Assembly: GCA_947259295.1 (NCBI GenBank)
Contig: CAMYMG010000099.1
Coordinates: 36,991-100,990 of the forward strand
DNA length: 64,000 nt
Direction: 5' to 3'
Origin: an uncultured Rhizobiaceae bacterium
GTDB lineage: Bacteria; Pseudomonadota; Alphaproteobacteria; Rhizobiales; Rhizobiaceae
The notes below the pieces were generated by a model, which saw only the letters and a program-made list of their open reading frames with translations, was not told the DNA's origin and made no database searches. The position numbers and the translations under genes were made by a program. Below, in pieces: positions 56,450 through 64,000 of the stretch (position 1 is the first letter of the stretch; each line of letters starts with the position of its first letter).

Positions 56450-56827
56450 ATGTTCAGTTTCGCTGCACACAGAAAAGACCGGTTGATCGCTTTCGCCGCG
56501 GTCCTTGGCCTGTTGCTGCAGACGTTCTTCGCGTCGATGGCCTTCGCGGTCCCGCAAAGCGGCGGCCTCGACGCATTCGGCAATCCGCTCTGCATTTCCG
56601 GCGCCGACCATGGCTCGTCGCCCACGGATCATCCCAGCCGCACGCCGAACTGTTGCACTTTCGGGTGCAGCATGTCCTCGACGGTGCTCGGCCAGCCATC
56701 GGCCGAACCGCTCGCTCCTGTTCCGGGCGTCAAGGCGGCCATCCAGCCGCGCGACAACCGTGAACCACCGCAATTGCGCACTTGGCGCGGGCCCGGCAGT
56801 CCGCGTGCTCCTCCCCTGACGACCTGA
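56450..56827 (+). CDS. DUF2946 family protein
   Basis: A 125-residue secreted or membrane-anchored protein. The ATG at 56450 gives an N-terminal hydrophobic segment LIAFAAVLGLLLQTFFASMAFA. The mature part has the DUF2946 pattern with LDAFGNPLCISG, then PNCCTFGCSMSS, where Cys and His residues could bind metal. Such genes are often near copper proteins, as here (ycnI and copCD follow). The C-terminus is low-complexity and Pro/Arg-rich. Confidence 0.83.
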   Translation: MFSFAAHRKDRLIAFAAVLGLLLQTFFASMAFAVPQSGGLDAFGNPLCISGADHGSSPTDHPSRTPNCCTFGCSMSSTVLGQPSAEPLAPVPGVKAAIQPRDNREPPQLRTWRGPGSPRAPPLTT

Positions 56828-56860
56828 TCGGCGGCATCCGTCGCGTTCGACCCGGCCTTC

Positions 56861-56938
56861 CGACACCCCGTGTCGCAAGGCTGTGCCGATGGCGTGCGGC
56901 CACCCCTTTCCGTTCGCCGGCTGAGCCCGTGACACGGG
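56861..56938. promoter_or_regulatory. Two palindromes in the ycnI leader
   Basis: CGACAC-CCC-GTGTCG at 56861-56875 and CCCGTG-A-CACGGG at 56926-56938 lie in the 274-base gap between the DUF2946 gene and ycnI. Otherwise the gap is featureless. They could be sites for a copper- or stress-responsive regulator. Confidence 0.3.
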
Positions 56939-57101
56939 GGCCTGGCTGCGCGTGAGGCCCTGAACCGCTCGATCCGCCTGTTCCCAGCAATCCGTCCGAC
57001 CGCGTGTCGGACAGCATGAACTCGGGGCGGTACGAAGTGCCACCCCCGCCAACCCTGTCGACGGGGCGCGTCGGCATATCCAGACGAGAGAGAAGAAATC
57101 C

Positions 57102-57629
57102 ATGTTGAAGAAACTGACGATCGCACTGTTCACCGCGGGCTTTGCCGTACCGGCACATGCCCATGTGAGCCTCGAAACCCAGGAGGCGCATGTCGGCTCG
57201 ACCTACAAGGCGGTCTTCCGCGTTCCGCATGGCTGCGAGGGCAAGCCCACCAACGTCGTACGGGTTCAGGTGCCGGAGGGCGTCATTGCCGTGAAGCCGA
57301 TGCCCAAGCCCGGCTGGACACTGGAGAAGGTGCGCGGTCCCTACGCCGAAGAATATGATTACTACGGCACGCCGGCCAAGGAAGGCGTGAAGGAGATCAT
57401 ATGGAGCGGTGGTGAACTGGGCGACGACGAATATGACGAGTTCGTGCTTCGCGGCTACCTGACACCTGGTCTTCCGGTGGGCGAGGTGTTGTATTTTCCG
57501 GTTGTCCAGGAGTGCCCCGACGGCGCGGCCGAGCGCTGGATCGATACGCCTGCCGCCGGCCAGTCCTCTGACGATCTCGAGCTGCCGGCTCCCGGCATCA
57601 AGCTGCTCGAAAAGACCGGCGGACACTGA
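57102..57629 (+). CDS. YcnI-like (DUF1775) copper-binding protein
   Basis: A 175-residue exported protein. The signal peptide ends AHA with the mature N-terminus at H21 (HVSLETQEAHVGSTYKAVFRVPHGC), the His-brace-type copper site of YcnI proteins. DUF1775 features follow: VPHGCEGKPTNVVRVQVPEG and WSGGELGDDEYDEFVLRGYL. It probably hands copper to the CopCD protein encoded next. AGAGAGAAG precedes the ATG. Confidence 0.9.
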   Translation: MLKKLTIALFTAGFAVPAHAHVSLETQEAHVGSTYKAVFRVPHGCEGKPTNVVRVQVPEGVIAVKPMPKPGWTLEKVRGPYAEEYDYYGTPAKEGVKEIIWSGGELGDDEYDEFVLRGYLTPGLPVGEVLYFPVVQECPDGAAERWIDTPAAGQSSDDLELPAPGIKLLEKTGGH

Positions 57630-57639
57630 TTGCAAAACA

Positions 57640-57667
57640 GGAAGGCGTGCCGGGCGGCACGCCTTCC
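57640..57667 (+). terminator. Strong hairpin between ycnI and copCD
   Basis: A perfect 12-bp stem GGAAGGCGTGCC/GGCACGCCTTCC with a GGGC loop, ending 19 bases before the copCD ATG. There is no T tract, so it may stabilise or process mRNA rather than terminate. Confidence 0.5.
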
Positions 57668-57686
57668 TCCTCAAGGTGAAATCCAG

Positions 57687-59291
57687 ATGTCGCATCCTTG
57701 TCGAGCATGGCTCGTAAGTCTCCGCCTGTTCCTGATCATGCTGGCCATACTTGGCCAGCAGGCGCCCGCGCTTGCGCATGCCGCCCTCAACGGAAGCACG
57801 CCGCTCGACGGGTCGATGATCGAGGCGCCGCCGGCGGCCCTTTCGCTCGTCTTCAGCGAACCGGTGTCGCCGCTGGTGCTGAAATTGCTGCGCCCCGACG
57901 GCACGGCGAGCGAGCTCGACAAATTCGAACTGCGCGACCGTAGTCTGGAAATAGAAGCGCCAGGCGACCTCGGTCGAGGCACGCACGTCCTGACCTGGCG
58001 CGTCGTTTCGGGTGACGGGCACCCGGTCGGCGGATCGGTCGTATTTTCCATCGGGGCGCCAAGCGCGCAGATGCCGGCCCTTGCGGATGACATCGACCTC
58101 AGCGTGCGGTCTGGGCTCTGGCTCGGAAAGATATTCCTTTATGTCGGCTTGTTCATCGGCATTGGCGGCGTGTTTGCCCGCGCTTTTCTCATGCAGGGGA
58201 ATGAGGCGGGCCGGCGGCCGGTACGTTTGGCGCTGGCTGCCGGCGCACTCGGCGCCATCGCTTCTCTCGGGTTCCAGGGGCTCGATGCGCTGGGCCGGTC
58301 CCCCGCCGGACTTGCTGATGTCAACGTATGGCGCGCCGGCTATGCCACCACCTTTGGCTTCACGACGCTCTGCGTCTTGCTGGGCTTCGGCGCGGCGGCG
58401 CTTGCGGCGAACTTGCAAGGCTGGCGCGAGAGGGTGCTCGCCGTGTTGGCGCTGGTCCTCGCAGCGGGCGCGCTCGCGCTGAGCGGACATGCCAGTGCGG
58501 CGACCCCGCAATGGCTGATGCGTCCGGCCGTGTTCCTGCATGCCGCGGCGGTGGCGCTCTGGATCGGAGCGCTGTTGCCTCTCGGGCTCGTGCTGCGCAA
58601 CGGCGAGCCCATGGCCACGGCCGCCCTGTTGCGCTTTTCGCTTTGGATTCCGCCGATCCTGGCACTGCTGGTCGCGGCCGGGGCGGTTCTGGCCGTTGTC
58701 CAGCTGGGCCATCCTGCGGCGCTGGTGTCGACGGCCTACGGCAATGTGCTGCTGGTCAAGCTGCTACTGGTCGGTCTGCTGTTAGGTCTTGCCGCCGCCA
58801 ACCGCTGGCGTCTGACCGGGCCTGCGGCGGCCGGCGACCGCCGTGCCATCCGCCGCCTTGCCGCGTCGATCGCAGCGGAGACGGTGATCGCGCTGCTGGT
58901 TTTCGGCACGGTGGCGGCCTGGCGGTTCACCCCGCCGCCGCGGTCGCTGGCCCTGAACGCGGTCAAGCCCGCCGTGCTGCACGTGCATGGCGAGAAAGCC
59001 ATGGCCGACGTGACGCTGACGCCGCCACGTGCGGGCGAAATCAGCGTTTCCGCGCTGGTCCTGGATAGCGATTTCGTGCCGCTGGAGGCCAAGGAGGTCA
59101 GCTTCGCCTTTTCAAACAGCGCCGCCGCGATCGAGCCGTTCCGCCGGCCTGCCGTCAAACTGCCCGAACCGGGGGCGTGGCAGGTCGATGGCATGGTGCT
59201 GCCGCTTGCCGGAACCTGGACCGTTCGTCTCGACATACTGGTGTCGGATTTCGAGCTGGTCCGGCTGCAGGGCGACGTCGACATCGAGTGA
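57687..59291 (+). CDS. CopC-CopD fusion, copper resistance/import protein
   Basis: A 534-residue fusion. A signal peptide ends at A30, leaving mature His31; the CopC domain follows (TPLDGSMIEAPPAALSLVFSEPVS, then GDGHPVGGSVVFSIG, with copper ligands His and Asp). From about residue 135 the CopD membrane domain has eight or so helices, with KIFLYVGLFIGIGGVFAR and HAAAVALWIGALLPLGLVL. It would take copper across the inner membrane. It is the last gene of the copper group. Confidence 0.9.
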   Translation: MSHPCRAWLVSLRLFLIMLAILGQQAPALAHAALNGSTPLDGSMIEAPPAALSLVFSEPVSPLVLKLLRPDGTASELDKFELRDRSLEIEAPGDLGRGTHVLTWRVVSGDGHPVGGSVVFSIGAPSAQMPALADDIDLSVRSGLWLGKIFLYVGLFIGIGGVFARAFLMQGNEAGRRPVRLALAAGALGAIASLGFQGLDALGRSPAGLADVNVWRAGYATTFGFTTLCVLLGFGAAALAANLQGWRERVLAVLALVLAAGALALSGHASAATPQWLMRPAVFLHAAAVALWIGALLPLGLVLRNGEPMATAALLRFSLWIPPILALLVAAGAVLAVVQLGHPAALVSTAYGNVLLVKLLLVGLLLGLAAANRWRLTGPAAAGDRRAIRRLAASIAAETVIALLVFGTVAAWRFTPPPRSLALNAVKPAVLHVHGEKAMADVTLTPPRAGEISVSALVLDSDFVPLEAKEVSFAFSNSAAAIEPFRRPAVKLPEPGAWQVDGMVLPLAGTWTVRLDILVSDFELVRLQGDVDIE

Positions 59292-59444
59292 TGTGCGTCG
59301 GCGCCAAGCACAGCCGCGATCCCGCTGGCAGTAAAGCGCGTCGGGAAAAATGCCGCGCACCTCGCCTGACGCCTCGCATCACGCGGTCAAAGGCACCCCG
59401 CTGCCAGGTGCGGTAAGGTTATTGCCAGTTCGCAGGCGGTCGGC

Positions 59445-59477
59445 CTTGCACAAGGGTGAGGGGGCATCCTATTTACC
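59445..59477 (+). promoter_or_regulatory. Candidate heat-shock (RpoH) promoter of clpP
   Basis: CTTGCA, 17 bases, CCTATTTACC. This is close to the alphaproteobacterial sigma-32 consensus (CTTGAC and CYTATNTNNG), about 65 bases upstream of the clpP start. It also fits a sigma-70 promoter. Confidence 0.5.
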
Positions 59478-59542
59478 CAGAACAATTGCGAACCCGATTC
59501 TGCTCCGTCCGGCGCCGGAATCTCATCCGAAAGGGACAATCG

Positions 59543-60175
59543 ATGAAAGACCCCATCGAAACATACATGAACCTCGTGCCGATGGTGGTTGAGCAGACCA
59601 ATCGCGGCGAGCGCGCCTACGACATCTTCTCGCGCCTGCTCAAGGAGCGCATCATCTTCATCACCGGTCCGGTCGAGGACGGCATGGCGACGCTCGTCTG
59701 CGCGCAGCTGCTCTTCCTCGAGGCGGAGAATCCGAAGAAGGAAATCAACCTCTACATCAACTCGCCGGGTGGCGTGGTGACGTCGGGGCTGGCCATCTAT
59801 GACACGATGCAGTTCATCAAGCCGGCGGTCTCGACGCTGTGCACCGGCCAGGCCGCCTCGATGGGCTCGCTGCTGCTCTGCGCCGGGCACAAGGACATGC
59901 GCTTTGCGACGCCGAATGCCCGCATCATGGTGCACCAGCCCTCTGGCGGCTTCCAGGGCCAGGCCTCCGACATCGAGCGTCACGCGCAGGACATCATCAA
60001 GCTGAAGCGCCGGTTGAACGAGATCTACGTCAAGCACACCGGGCGCGATCTCGAGACCATCGAAAAGACGCTCGACCGCGACCATTTCATGACCTCCGAC
60101 GAGGCGCTCGAATTCGGCCTGATCGACAAGGTGATCTCTTCTCGCGAGGCCATGGAAAGCGCCGAGACGAAGTGA
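59543..60175 (+). CDS. clpP: ATP-dependent Clp protease proteolytic subunit
   Basis: A 210-residue serine protease that forms the ClpP barrel. The catalytic triad is S106 ([10 protein letters not shown]), H131 ([10 protein letters not shown]) and D180 (LDRDHF). The N-terminal propeptide-like part [22 protein letters not shown] is that of type I ClpP1. AAGGGA lies upstream of the ATG. The gene is 296 bases before clpX. Confidence 0.97.
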   Translation: MKDPIETYMNLVPMVVEQTNRGERAYDIFSRLLKERIIFITGPVEDGMATLVCAQLLFLEAENPKKEINLYINSPGGVVTSGLAIYDTMQFIKPAVSTLCTGQAASMGSLLLCAGHKDMRFATPNARIMVHQPSGGFQGQASDIERHAQDIIKLKRRLNEIYVKHTGRDLETIEKTLDRDHFMTSDEALEFGLIDKVISSREAMESAETK

Positions 60176-60228
60176 TTCCAGCCGGCAACGATCCGTCGTG
60201 CGAATGACATATTTTTGAGGGGTGTTGC

Positions 60229-60249
60229 GGCAATTAGGCCACAATTGCC
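60229..60249. repeat. 7-bp inverted repeat in clpP-clpX spacer
   Basis: GGCAATT and AATTGCC are separated by seven bases, 54 bases after the clpP stop. No T tract follows. The remaining 220 bases to clpX hold nothing I recognise other than presumed promoter sequence. Confidence 0.3.
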
Positions 60250-60471
60250 TGTTCCCTCAGGACGTGTCACCGCCTACGTTAAGCCTATGTTGATTTTCGG
60301 CGGCTTAGCTTTAAGCGGGGTACTGCGAATCATTGCCACGTTTTCTGATCTGTGTTTCGTACGGGATACGTTGCAGGCCAGTCCGATGGCAGCGGCGGAT
60401 TTCCGTCACAGAGTACAAGGGCGGGCGCCGAACCAGACGATCGGCGGCGTCACGGAAAGGACCAGGATAAG

Positions 60472-61755
60472 ATGAGCAAGGTCAGCAACGGCGGAACCGG
60501 CGGCGGCGACTCCAAGAACACGCTCTACTGCTCATTCTGCGGCAAGAGCCAGCACGAAGTGCGCAAACTGATCGCCGGCCCGACGGTGTTCATCTGCGAC
60601 GAGTGCGTCGAACTGTGCATGGACATCATTCGCGAGGAGAACAAGACCTCCACGCTGAAGTCGCGCGAAGGCGTGCCGACTCCGCAGGAGATCCTCGGCG
60701 TTCTCGACGATTACGTCATCGGCCAGCCCTACGCCAAGCGCGTCCTGTCGGTTGCCGTCCACAACCACTACAAGCGCCTGGCGCATGCCTCGAAGAGCCA
60801 GGACGTCGAACTGGCGAAGTCGAACATCCTGCTGATCGGCCCGACCGGCTGCGGCAAGACGCTTCTGGCGCAGACGCTGGCGCGCATCATCGACGTGCCC
60901 TTCACCATGGCCGACGCAACAACGCTGACCGAAGCCGGTTATGTCGGCGAGGACGTCGAGAACATCATCCTCAAGCTGCTCCAGTCGGCCGACTACAATG
61001 TCGAGCGGGCGCAGCGCGGCATCGTCTACATCGACGAGATCGACAAGATCTCGCGCAAGTCGGACAACCCCTCTATCACCCGCGACGTGTCGGGCGAGGG
61101 CGTCCAGCAGGCGTTGCTGAAGATCATGGAAGGCACCGTCGCCTCCGTGCCGCCGCAGGGTGGCCGCAAGCATCCGCAGCAGGAGTTCCTGCAGGTCGAC
61201 ACAGCCAACATCCTGTTCATCTGCGGCGGCGCGTTTGCCGGACTGGACAAGATCATCTCGGACCGCGGCCGCAAGACCTCGATCGGCTTTGGCGCGACGG
61301 TCGCATCGCCGGAAGATCGCCGCAGCGGCGAGGTGTTCCGCCTGGTCGAGCCGGAAGATCTGCTGAAGTTTGGCCTGATCCCGGAATTCGTCGGCCGCCT
61401 GCCGGTTCTGGCGACACTGGAGGACCTCGACGAGGCCGCCCTGGTGCAAATCCTGACCGAACCGAAGAACGCGCTGGTGAAGCAGTATCAGCGGCTGTTC
61501 GACATGGAGAATGTCGAGCTGACCTTCCACGAGAACGCGCTCTCGGCCATCGCCAAGCGCGCCATCGAGCGCAAGACCGGCGCACGCGGCCTGCGTTCGA
61601 TCATGGAGGCGATCCTGCTCGACACGATGTTCGAACTGCCTGCGCTGGAAGGCGTCCAGGAAGTCGTGATCTCTGAAGAGGTGGTCAGCGGCAACGCACG
61701 GCCGCTCTACATCTACGCCGAGGCCAAGGACAAGAAGGGCAATGTGAGCGCCTGA
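60472..61755 (+). CDS. clpX: ATP-dependent Clp protease ATPase subunit ClpX
   Basis: A 427-residue unfoldase that feeds ClpP. The N-terminal zinc finger has C20, C23, C42 and C45. Walker A GPTGCGKT is near residue 126 and Walker B reads [10 protein letters not shown]. The IGF-type ClpP-binding loop is TSIGFGA. The start ATG at 60472 follows AAAGGACCAGG. Length matches the family. Confidence 0.97.
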   Translation: MSKVSNGGTGGGDSKNTLYCSFCGKSQHEVRKLIAGPTVFICDECVELCMDIIREENKTSTLKSREGVPTPQEILGVLDDYVIGQPYAKRVLSVAVHNHYKRLAHASKSQDVELAKSNILLIGPTGCGKTLLAQTLARIIDVPFTMADATTLTEAGYVGEDVENIILKLLQSADYNVERAQRGIVYIDEIDKISRKSDNPSITRDVSGEGVQQALLKIMEGTVASVPPQGGRKHPQQEFLQVDTANILFICGGAFAGLDKIISDRGRKTSIGFGATVASPEDRRSGEVFRLVEPEDLLKFGLIPEFVGRLPVLATLEDLDEAALVQILTEPKNALVKQYQRLFDMENVELTFHENALSAIAKRAIERKTGARGLRSIMEAILLDTMFELPALEGVQEVVISEEVVSGNARPLYIYAEAKDKKGNVSA

Positions 61756-61779
61756 CGCGCTCCGCCCTGCAAGTACCGG

Positions 61780-61807
61780 ACGGCGCCTTCGGGCGCCGTT
61801 TTCGTTT
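61780..61807 (+). terminator. Rho-independent terminator after clpX
   Basis: 8-bp stem ACGGCGCC/GGCGCCGT with a stable TTCG tetraloop and a T run, 25 bases after the clpX stop. Confidence 0.88.
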
Positions 61808-61832
61808 AAGGCCCGTTCGATCGCGCCGCCTC

Positions 61833-62645
61833 TCAGCGGCAGGGCACGGCGTAGACGGCAATCGGCCTTGCAAAACCCTTCAGCGAGCGCAGTCCGAGTT
61901 CGGTGAGGTCGAAGGCGTCGCCGAGCGCGTCGCGGACATCGCCCGACACCAGAATGCTTTCCGGCTCGGCGGCTTCGCAAAGGCGAGCCGCGGTCTGCAC
62001 GGTAGTGCCGAAGAGATCGTTGCTGTCGGCGACCGGCTCGCCGATGTCGAGGCCGATGCGGACCCGCAATTTCTCCCGGCTCGCGAGATTGAAGGCGTCG
62101 AAGGCCTGCTGGATGGCGCGGGCACAACGCACGGCCGGCTCTGCGCCCTCTAGCGAGGCCATGATGCCGTCGCCGGTATGCTTGACCTCGCGCCCGTCAT
62201 TGTCCTTGAGCGCCCGGCGCACGATCGAGTCGTGCGCGCGGATCATTTCCAGCGCCCTGGTGTCGCCGAGCCGCGCGGTCATGCCGGTCGAGTCAACGAT
62301 GTCGGTGAACAGGATTGCGCGCAGCGCCGCGTCGACCTGACCGCGTGTCGCGTGTTCGGCCGGCAGCGGATCGGAGACGCGGCCGAGGAAGGCCTCGACT
62401 GCCGACAGGTCCACCTCGATGACATCCCTGGCGACTTCGCCATGCGCCTCGTCATGTACGCGCATCGCCGTCTTGATGTCGGGCGCGTCGACCAGACAGA
62501 AGGCGGTGCCCCGCGCCTGGTCGAACCAGTAGGTGAGGAAGCGGACGCCGTAGCGTTCCTGCACCTCGAGATCCTTGCGGTGAGCCTCGGCGATGTCGGT
62601 TGCAGTCAGTCCCTTGAGATCGTGGCGGTCGAGGAAGATCGGCAT
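61833..62645 (-). CDS. DUF4242 (SCO4226-like) - class III adenylate/guanylate cyclase fusion
   Basis: A 270-residue protein. The ATG at 62645 is preceded by GGGAGGGG; a longer frame from 62669 lacks such a site. Residues 1-80 (MPIFLDRHDLKGLTATDIAEAH...) are a DUF4242/SCO4226-like ferredoxin-fold domain known to bind nickel in one homologue. Residues about 105-265 are a class III cyclase: LFTDIVDST with D115, KHTGDGIMA with K155 and D159, and LFGTTVQTAARL with R221; Q217 replaces the usual Asn. It should make cAMP or cGMP under control of the N-terminal domain. Confidence 0.87.
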   Translation of the reverse strand: MPIFLDRHDLKGLTATDIAEAHRKDLEVQERYGVRFLTYWFDQARGTAFCLVDAPDIKTAMRVHDEAHGEVARDVIEVDLSAVEAFLGRVSDPLPAEHATRGQVDAALRAILFTDIVDSTGMTARLGDTRALEMIRAHDSIVRRALKDNDGREVKHTGDGIMASLEGAEPAVRCARAIQQAFDAFNLASREKLRVRIGLDIGEPVADSNDLFGTTVQTAARLCEAAEPESILVSGDVRDALGDAFDLTELGLRSLKGFARPIAVYAVPCR

Positions 62646-62787
62646 GAACCCCTCCCGGGTCAGAGCCATCGTACCTGTGTCTCCACGCTACCGGCATCGC
62701 TCCCCGAGGTCGAGCTTTATCGGCCTGGAGGGCGAAATCGCAGGTGCTGGCGGCAGCGCTGATGAATGGACGGGAAGTGTTTCGGCT

Positions 62788-64000
62788 TCATGCCGCGGTG
62801 ATGTGGCTGTGGCCGAAGAACATCGGGTAGAGACACAGTTCTCGCACCAGCCGGTGCGTGCCGCGCTCGAACACGAACATGTTCTCCCAGTAGCCGGTGA
62901 CGGCATAGTGCTTGCCGTCGGGCAGGAAAGTGACGCCGCAGGGGTAGCGCAGGCCGACCGTGCGCAAGTCGAAGCGCTTGGAGAGTCCGCCGCTGGCGCC
63001 GTCGAAGACCATCAGCTGGTGCGTGCTGGGATAGGAGGCGATCGCCTCGTCATGCACCGGGTCGTAGCGGATCGACAGGCCGTGGCGCATATAGCGGGTG
63101 GACTCCGCGTCGCCCATTCGGGTCAGGCGCTTCTTGCCGGCATCGTATTTCAGCGTCGCGGCGGACATGTAGTTGTAGCCGGGATCGGTGGTGACGTCGC
63201 TCTCATAGGCGATGCTGTCGCCGGCCCGCTGGCGTGCATCGTCGTGATCGCTCCCGTAGCGCGCCTGGATGGCGAAGATGCGGTCGAGATTGCCGGCCGC
63301 CAAATGGCGCAGCTCGATCTTGCCCTTGCCGGTGACGCGCTTGTCGACGAGCTTGCCGCTCGACACCTCGACGACGGTGATGGAGGCCTGCACGACGCTG
63401 CGCGGGATGGTGAACTTGCCGGTCTTGGCCGAGATGGTGGAGCCGTAATTGGCCGCGACGATGTACTTGCCATCGTCGGTCAGGCGGATGTCGTGCGGGT
63501 CGATGCCGTGCGTAGAATAGGTCTCGGCGATCTTCAGCGTCTTCGGGTCGCGCACGGTGAGACGACCATAGTGCCTGTCCAGATTGCCCTGATAGGGCGT
63601 CGAGGGAGCGCGCTCCGACAGGATTACGGTCTTGCCGCCGCCGAGATAGACGGCGTGCCCGCCGCCGTGCCAGCCGTCGCCGAGCGAGGGACCGATGGCG
63701 GCGAGTTCGAGGGTCTCCGGGTCGAAAGCGGTGTGCTGCTCGCCGTCCATCGAGCAGAGCACGCCGACCGAACCGTCAGGCGCCACCTCCACGTCGTGTG
63801 CGGCGACCGGCAGCAGCGTCTGACGGATTGAGCCGTCGAAGCCGACCCGGGTCAGCATCTTCTGCAGAGGCTGGCCTTTGACGGCCCGGTTGAAGCGGCG
63901 GTTTTCCGCCAGCGGCTTGCCGTTGGCATAGGCATGCTCGGGAAAGTAGCCCGGCACGAAGACGGCGCTCTTCTTCAGGGGCTGGGGCAGGGCCGCGGCG
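62788..64000 (-). CDS. DUF1513 family protein, 5' end cut by window edge
   Basis: At least 403 codons are open and run to the right window edge without a stop, so the N-terminus is missing. The DUF1513 beta-propeller pattern is clear: PVAAHDVEVAPDG, HGGGHAVYLGGGKTVILSERA, STHGIDPHDIRLTDDGKYIVAANYG, and RYPCGVTFLPDGKHYAVTGYWENMFVF. Family members are periplasmic and are often next to iron-uptake and imelysin genes. The downstream side shows only the cyclase gene. Confidence 0.9.
   Translation of the reverse strand, partial: AAALPQPLKKSAVFVPGYFPEHAYANGKPLAENRRFNRAVKGQPLQKMLTRVGFDGSIRQTLLPVAAHDVEVAPDGSVGVLCSMDGEQHTAFDPETLELAAIGPSLGDGWHGGGHAVYLGGGKTVILSERAPSTPYQGNLDRHYGRLTVRDPKTLKIAETYSTHGIDPHDIRLTDDGKYIVAANYGSTISAKTGKFTIPRSVVQASITVVEVSSGKLVDKRVTGKGKIELRHLAAGNLDRIFAIQARYGSDHDDARQRAGDSIAYESDVTTDPGYNYMSAATLKYDAGKKRLTRMGDAESTRYMRHGLSIRYDPVHDEAIASYPSTHQLMVFDGASGGLSKRFDLRTVGLRYPCGVTFLPDGKHYAVTGYWENMFVFERGTHRLVRELCLYPMFFGHSHITAA

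Noticed and set aside
60532..62127. A 531-codon minus-strand frame across clpX and the cyclase gene.
   Set aside because: It is antisense to clpX and frame-shifted relative to the cyclase; the product has no recognisable domain.

Overview
The window is GC-rich chromosomal DNA of an alphaproteobacterium of the order Hyphomicrobiales (Rhizobiales), most likely a Phyllobacteriaceae member such as Mesorhizobium or a close relative. The evidence is gene content and order: an ldtR-ldtP pair, glyA-nrdR-ribD-ribE-ribH-nusB, DUF177-plsX-fabH-ihfA-merR, clpP-clpX, a magnesium-type HemB, a K+-independent H+-pyrophosphatase and a small DUF768 protein. Coding density is high and GTG/TTG starts and 4-base gene overlaps are common. 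I see no insertion sequence, prophage, CRISPR array, rRNA or replication origin. One tRNA, tRNA-Pro(GGG), is present.

Layout. 1-6.4 kb: hemB (cut by the left edge), a secreted DUF2066-like protein, a VOC protein, a 3-hydroxyisobutyryl-CoA hydrolase overlapping a membrane protein, then regulator ldtR and L,D-transpeptidase ldtP. 6.5-12.4 kb: one-carbon and riboflavin genes with the regulator nrdR, nusB and an MFS transporter. 12.6-14.9 kb: hppA with a strong terminator. 14.9-20 kb: bamE diverging from a cytochrome bc1 assembly chaperone, DUF177, plsX, fabH, ihfA and a MerR regulator. 20-25 kb: a complete five-gene peptide-type ABC importer on the minus strand.

25.7-37.3 kb is the main accessory region, an exopolysaccharide locus. 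It holds a Wzy/O-antigen-ligase-type polymerase, a WcaJ-type initiating phosphotransferase, a GT4 glycosyltransferase, a Wza-type export lipoprotein, a Wzc/ExoP-like co-polymerase whose C-terminal kinase-like domain has lost its P-loop, a CelD/BcsL-type acyltransferase and a polysaccharide deacetylase. No Wzx flippase is present. A self-contained TetR-GFA-DUF6958 operon with its own dyad operator sits in the middle, and a perfect 10-bp inverted repeat lies between the divergent wza-like and wzc-like genes.

37.3-49 kb is mostly housekeeping: ctaA, an OsmC-like protein, argC, speB, a secreted glycerophosphodiesterase, rplM-rpsI, a thioesterase, an enoyl-CoA hydratase, a CoA-binding protein, an O-acetylhomoserine sulfhydrylase, and small DUF and cupin genes. 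49-56 kb holds a MarR/SDR divergent pair, a cytochrome P450 diverging from a sarcosine-oxidase-like flavoprotein, a DHA2 transporter, and an HlyD adaptor with a small inner-membrane partner. 56.4-59.3 kb is a copper-handling group (DUF2946, YcnI, CopC-CopD fusion). 59.4-64 kb has clpP (with a heat-shock-like promoter), clpX, a DUF4242-adenylate cyclase fusion and a DUF1513 protein cut by the right edge.

Most of the window is conserved core genome. The parts least explained by known systems are the exopolysaccharide locus with its degenerate co-polymerase and dyad, the embedded TetR operon, the DUF4242-cyclase fusion, and several palindromes in leader regions. All family assignments were made by reading motifs; no database search was run.
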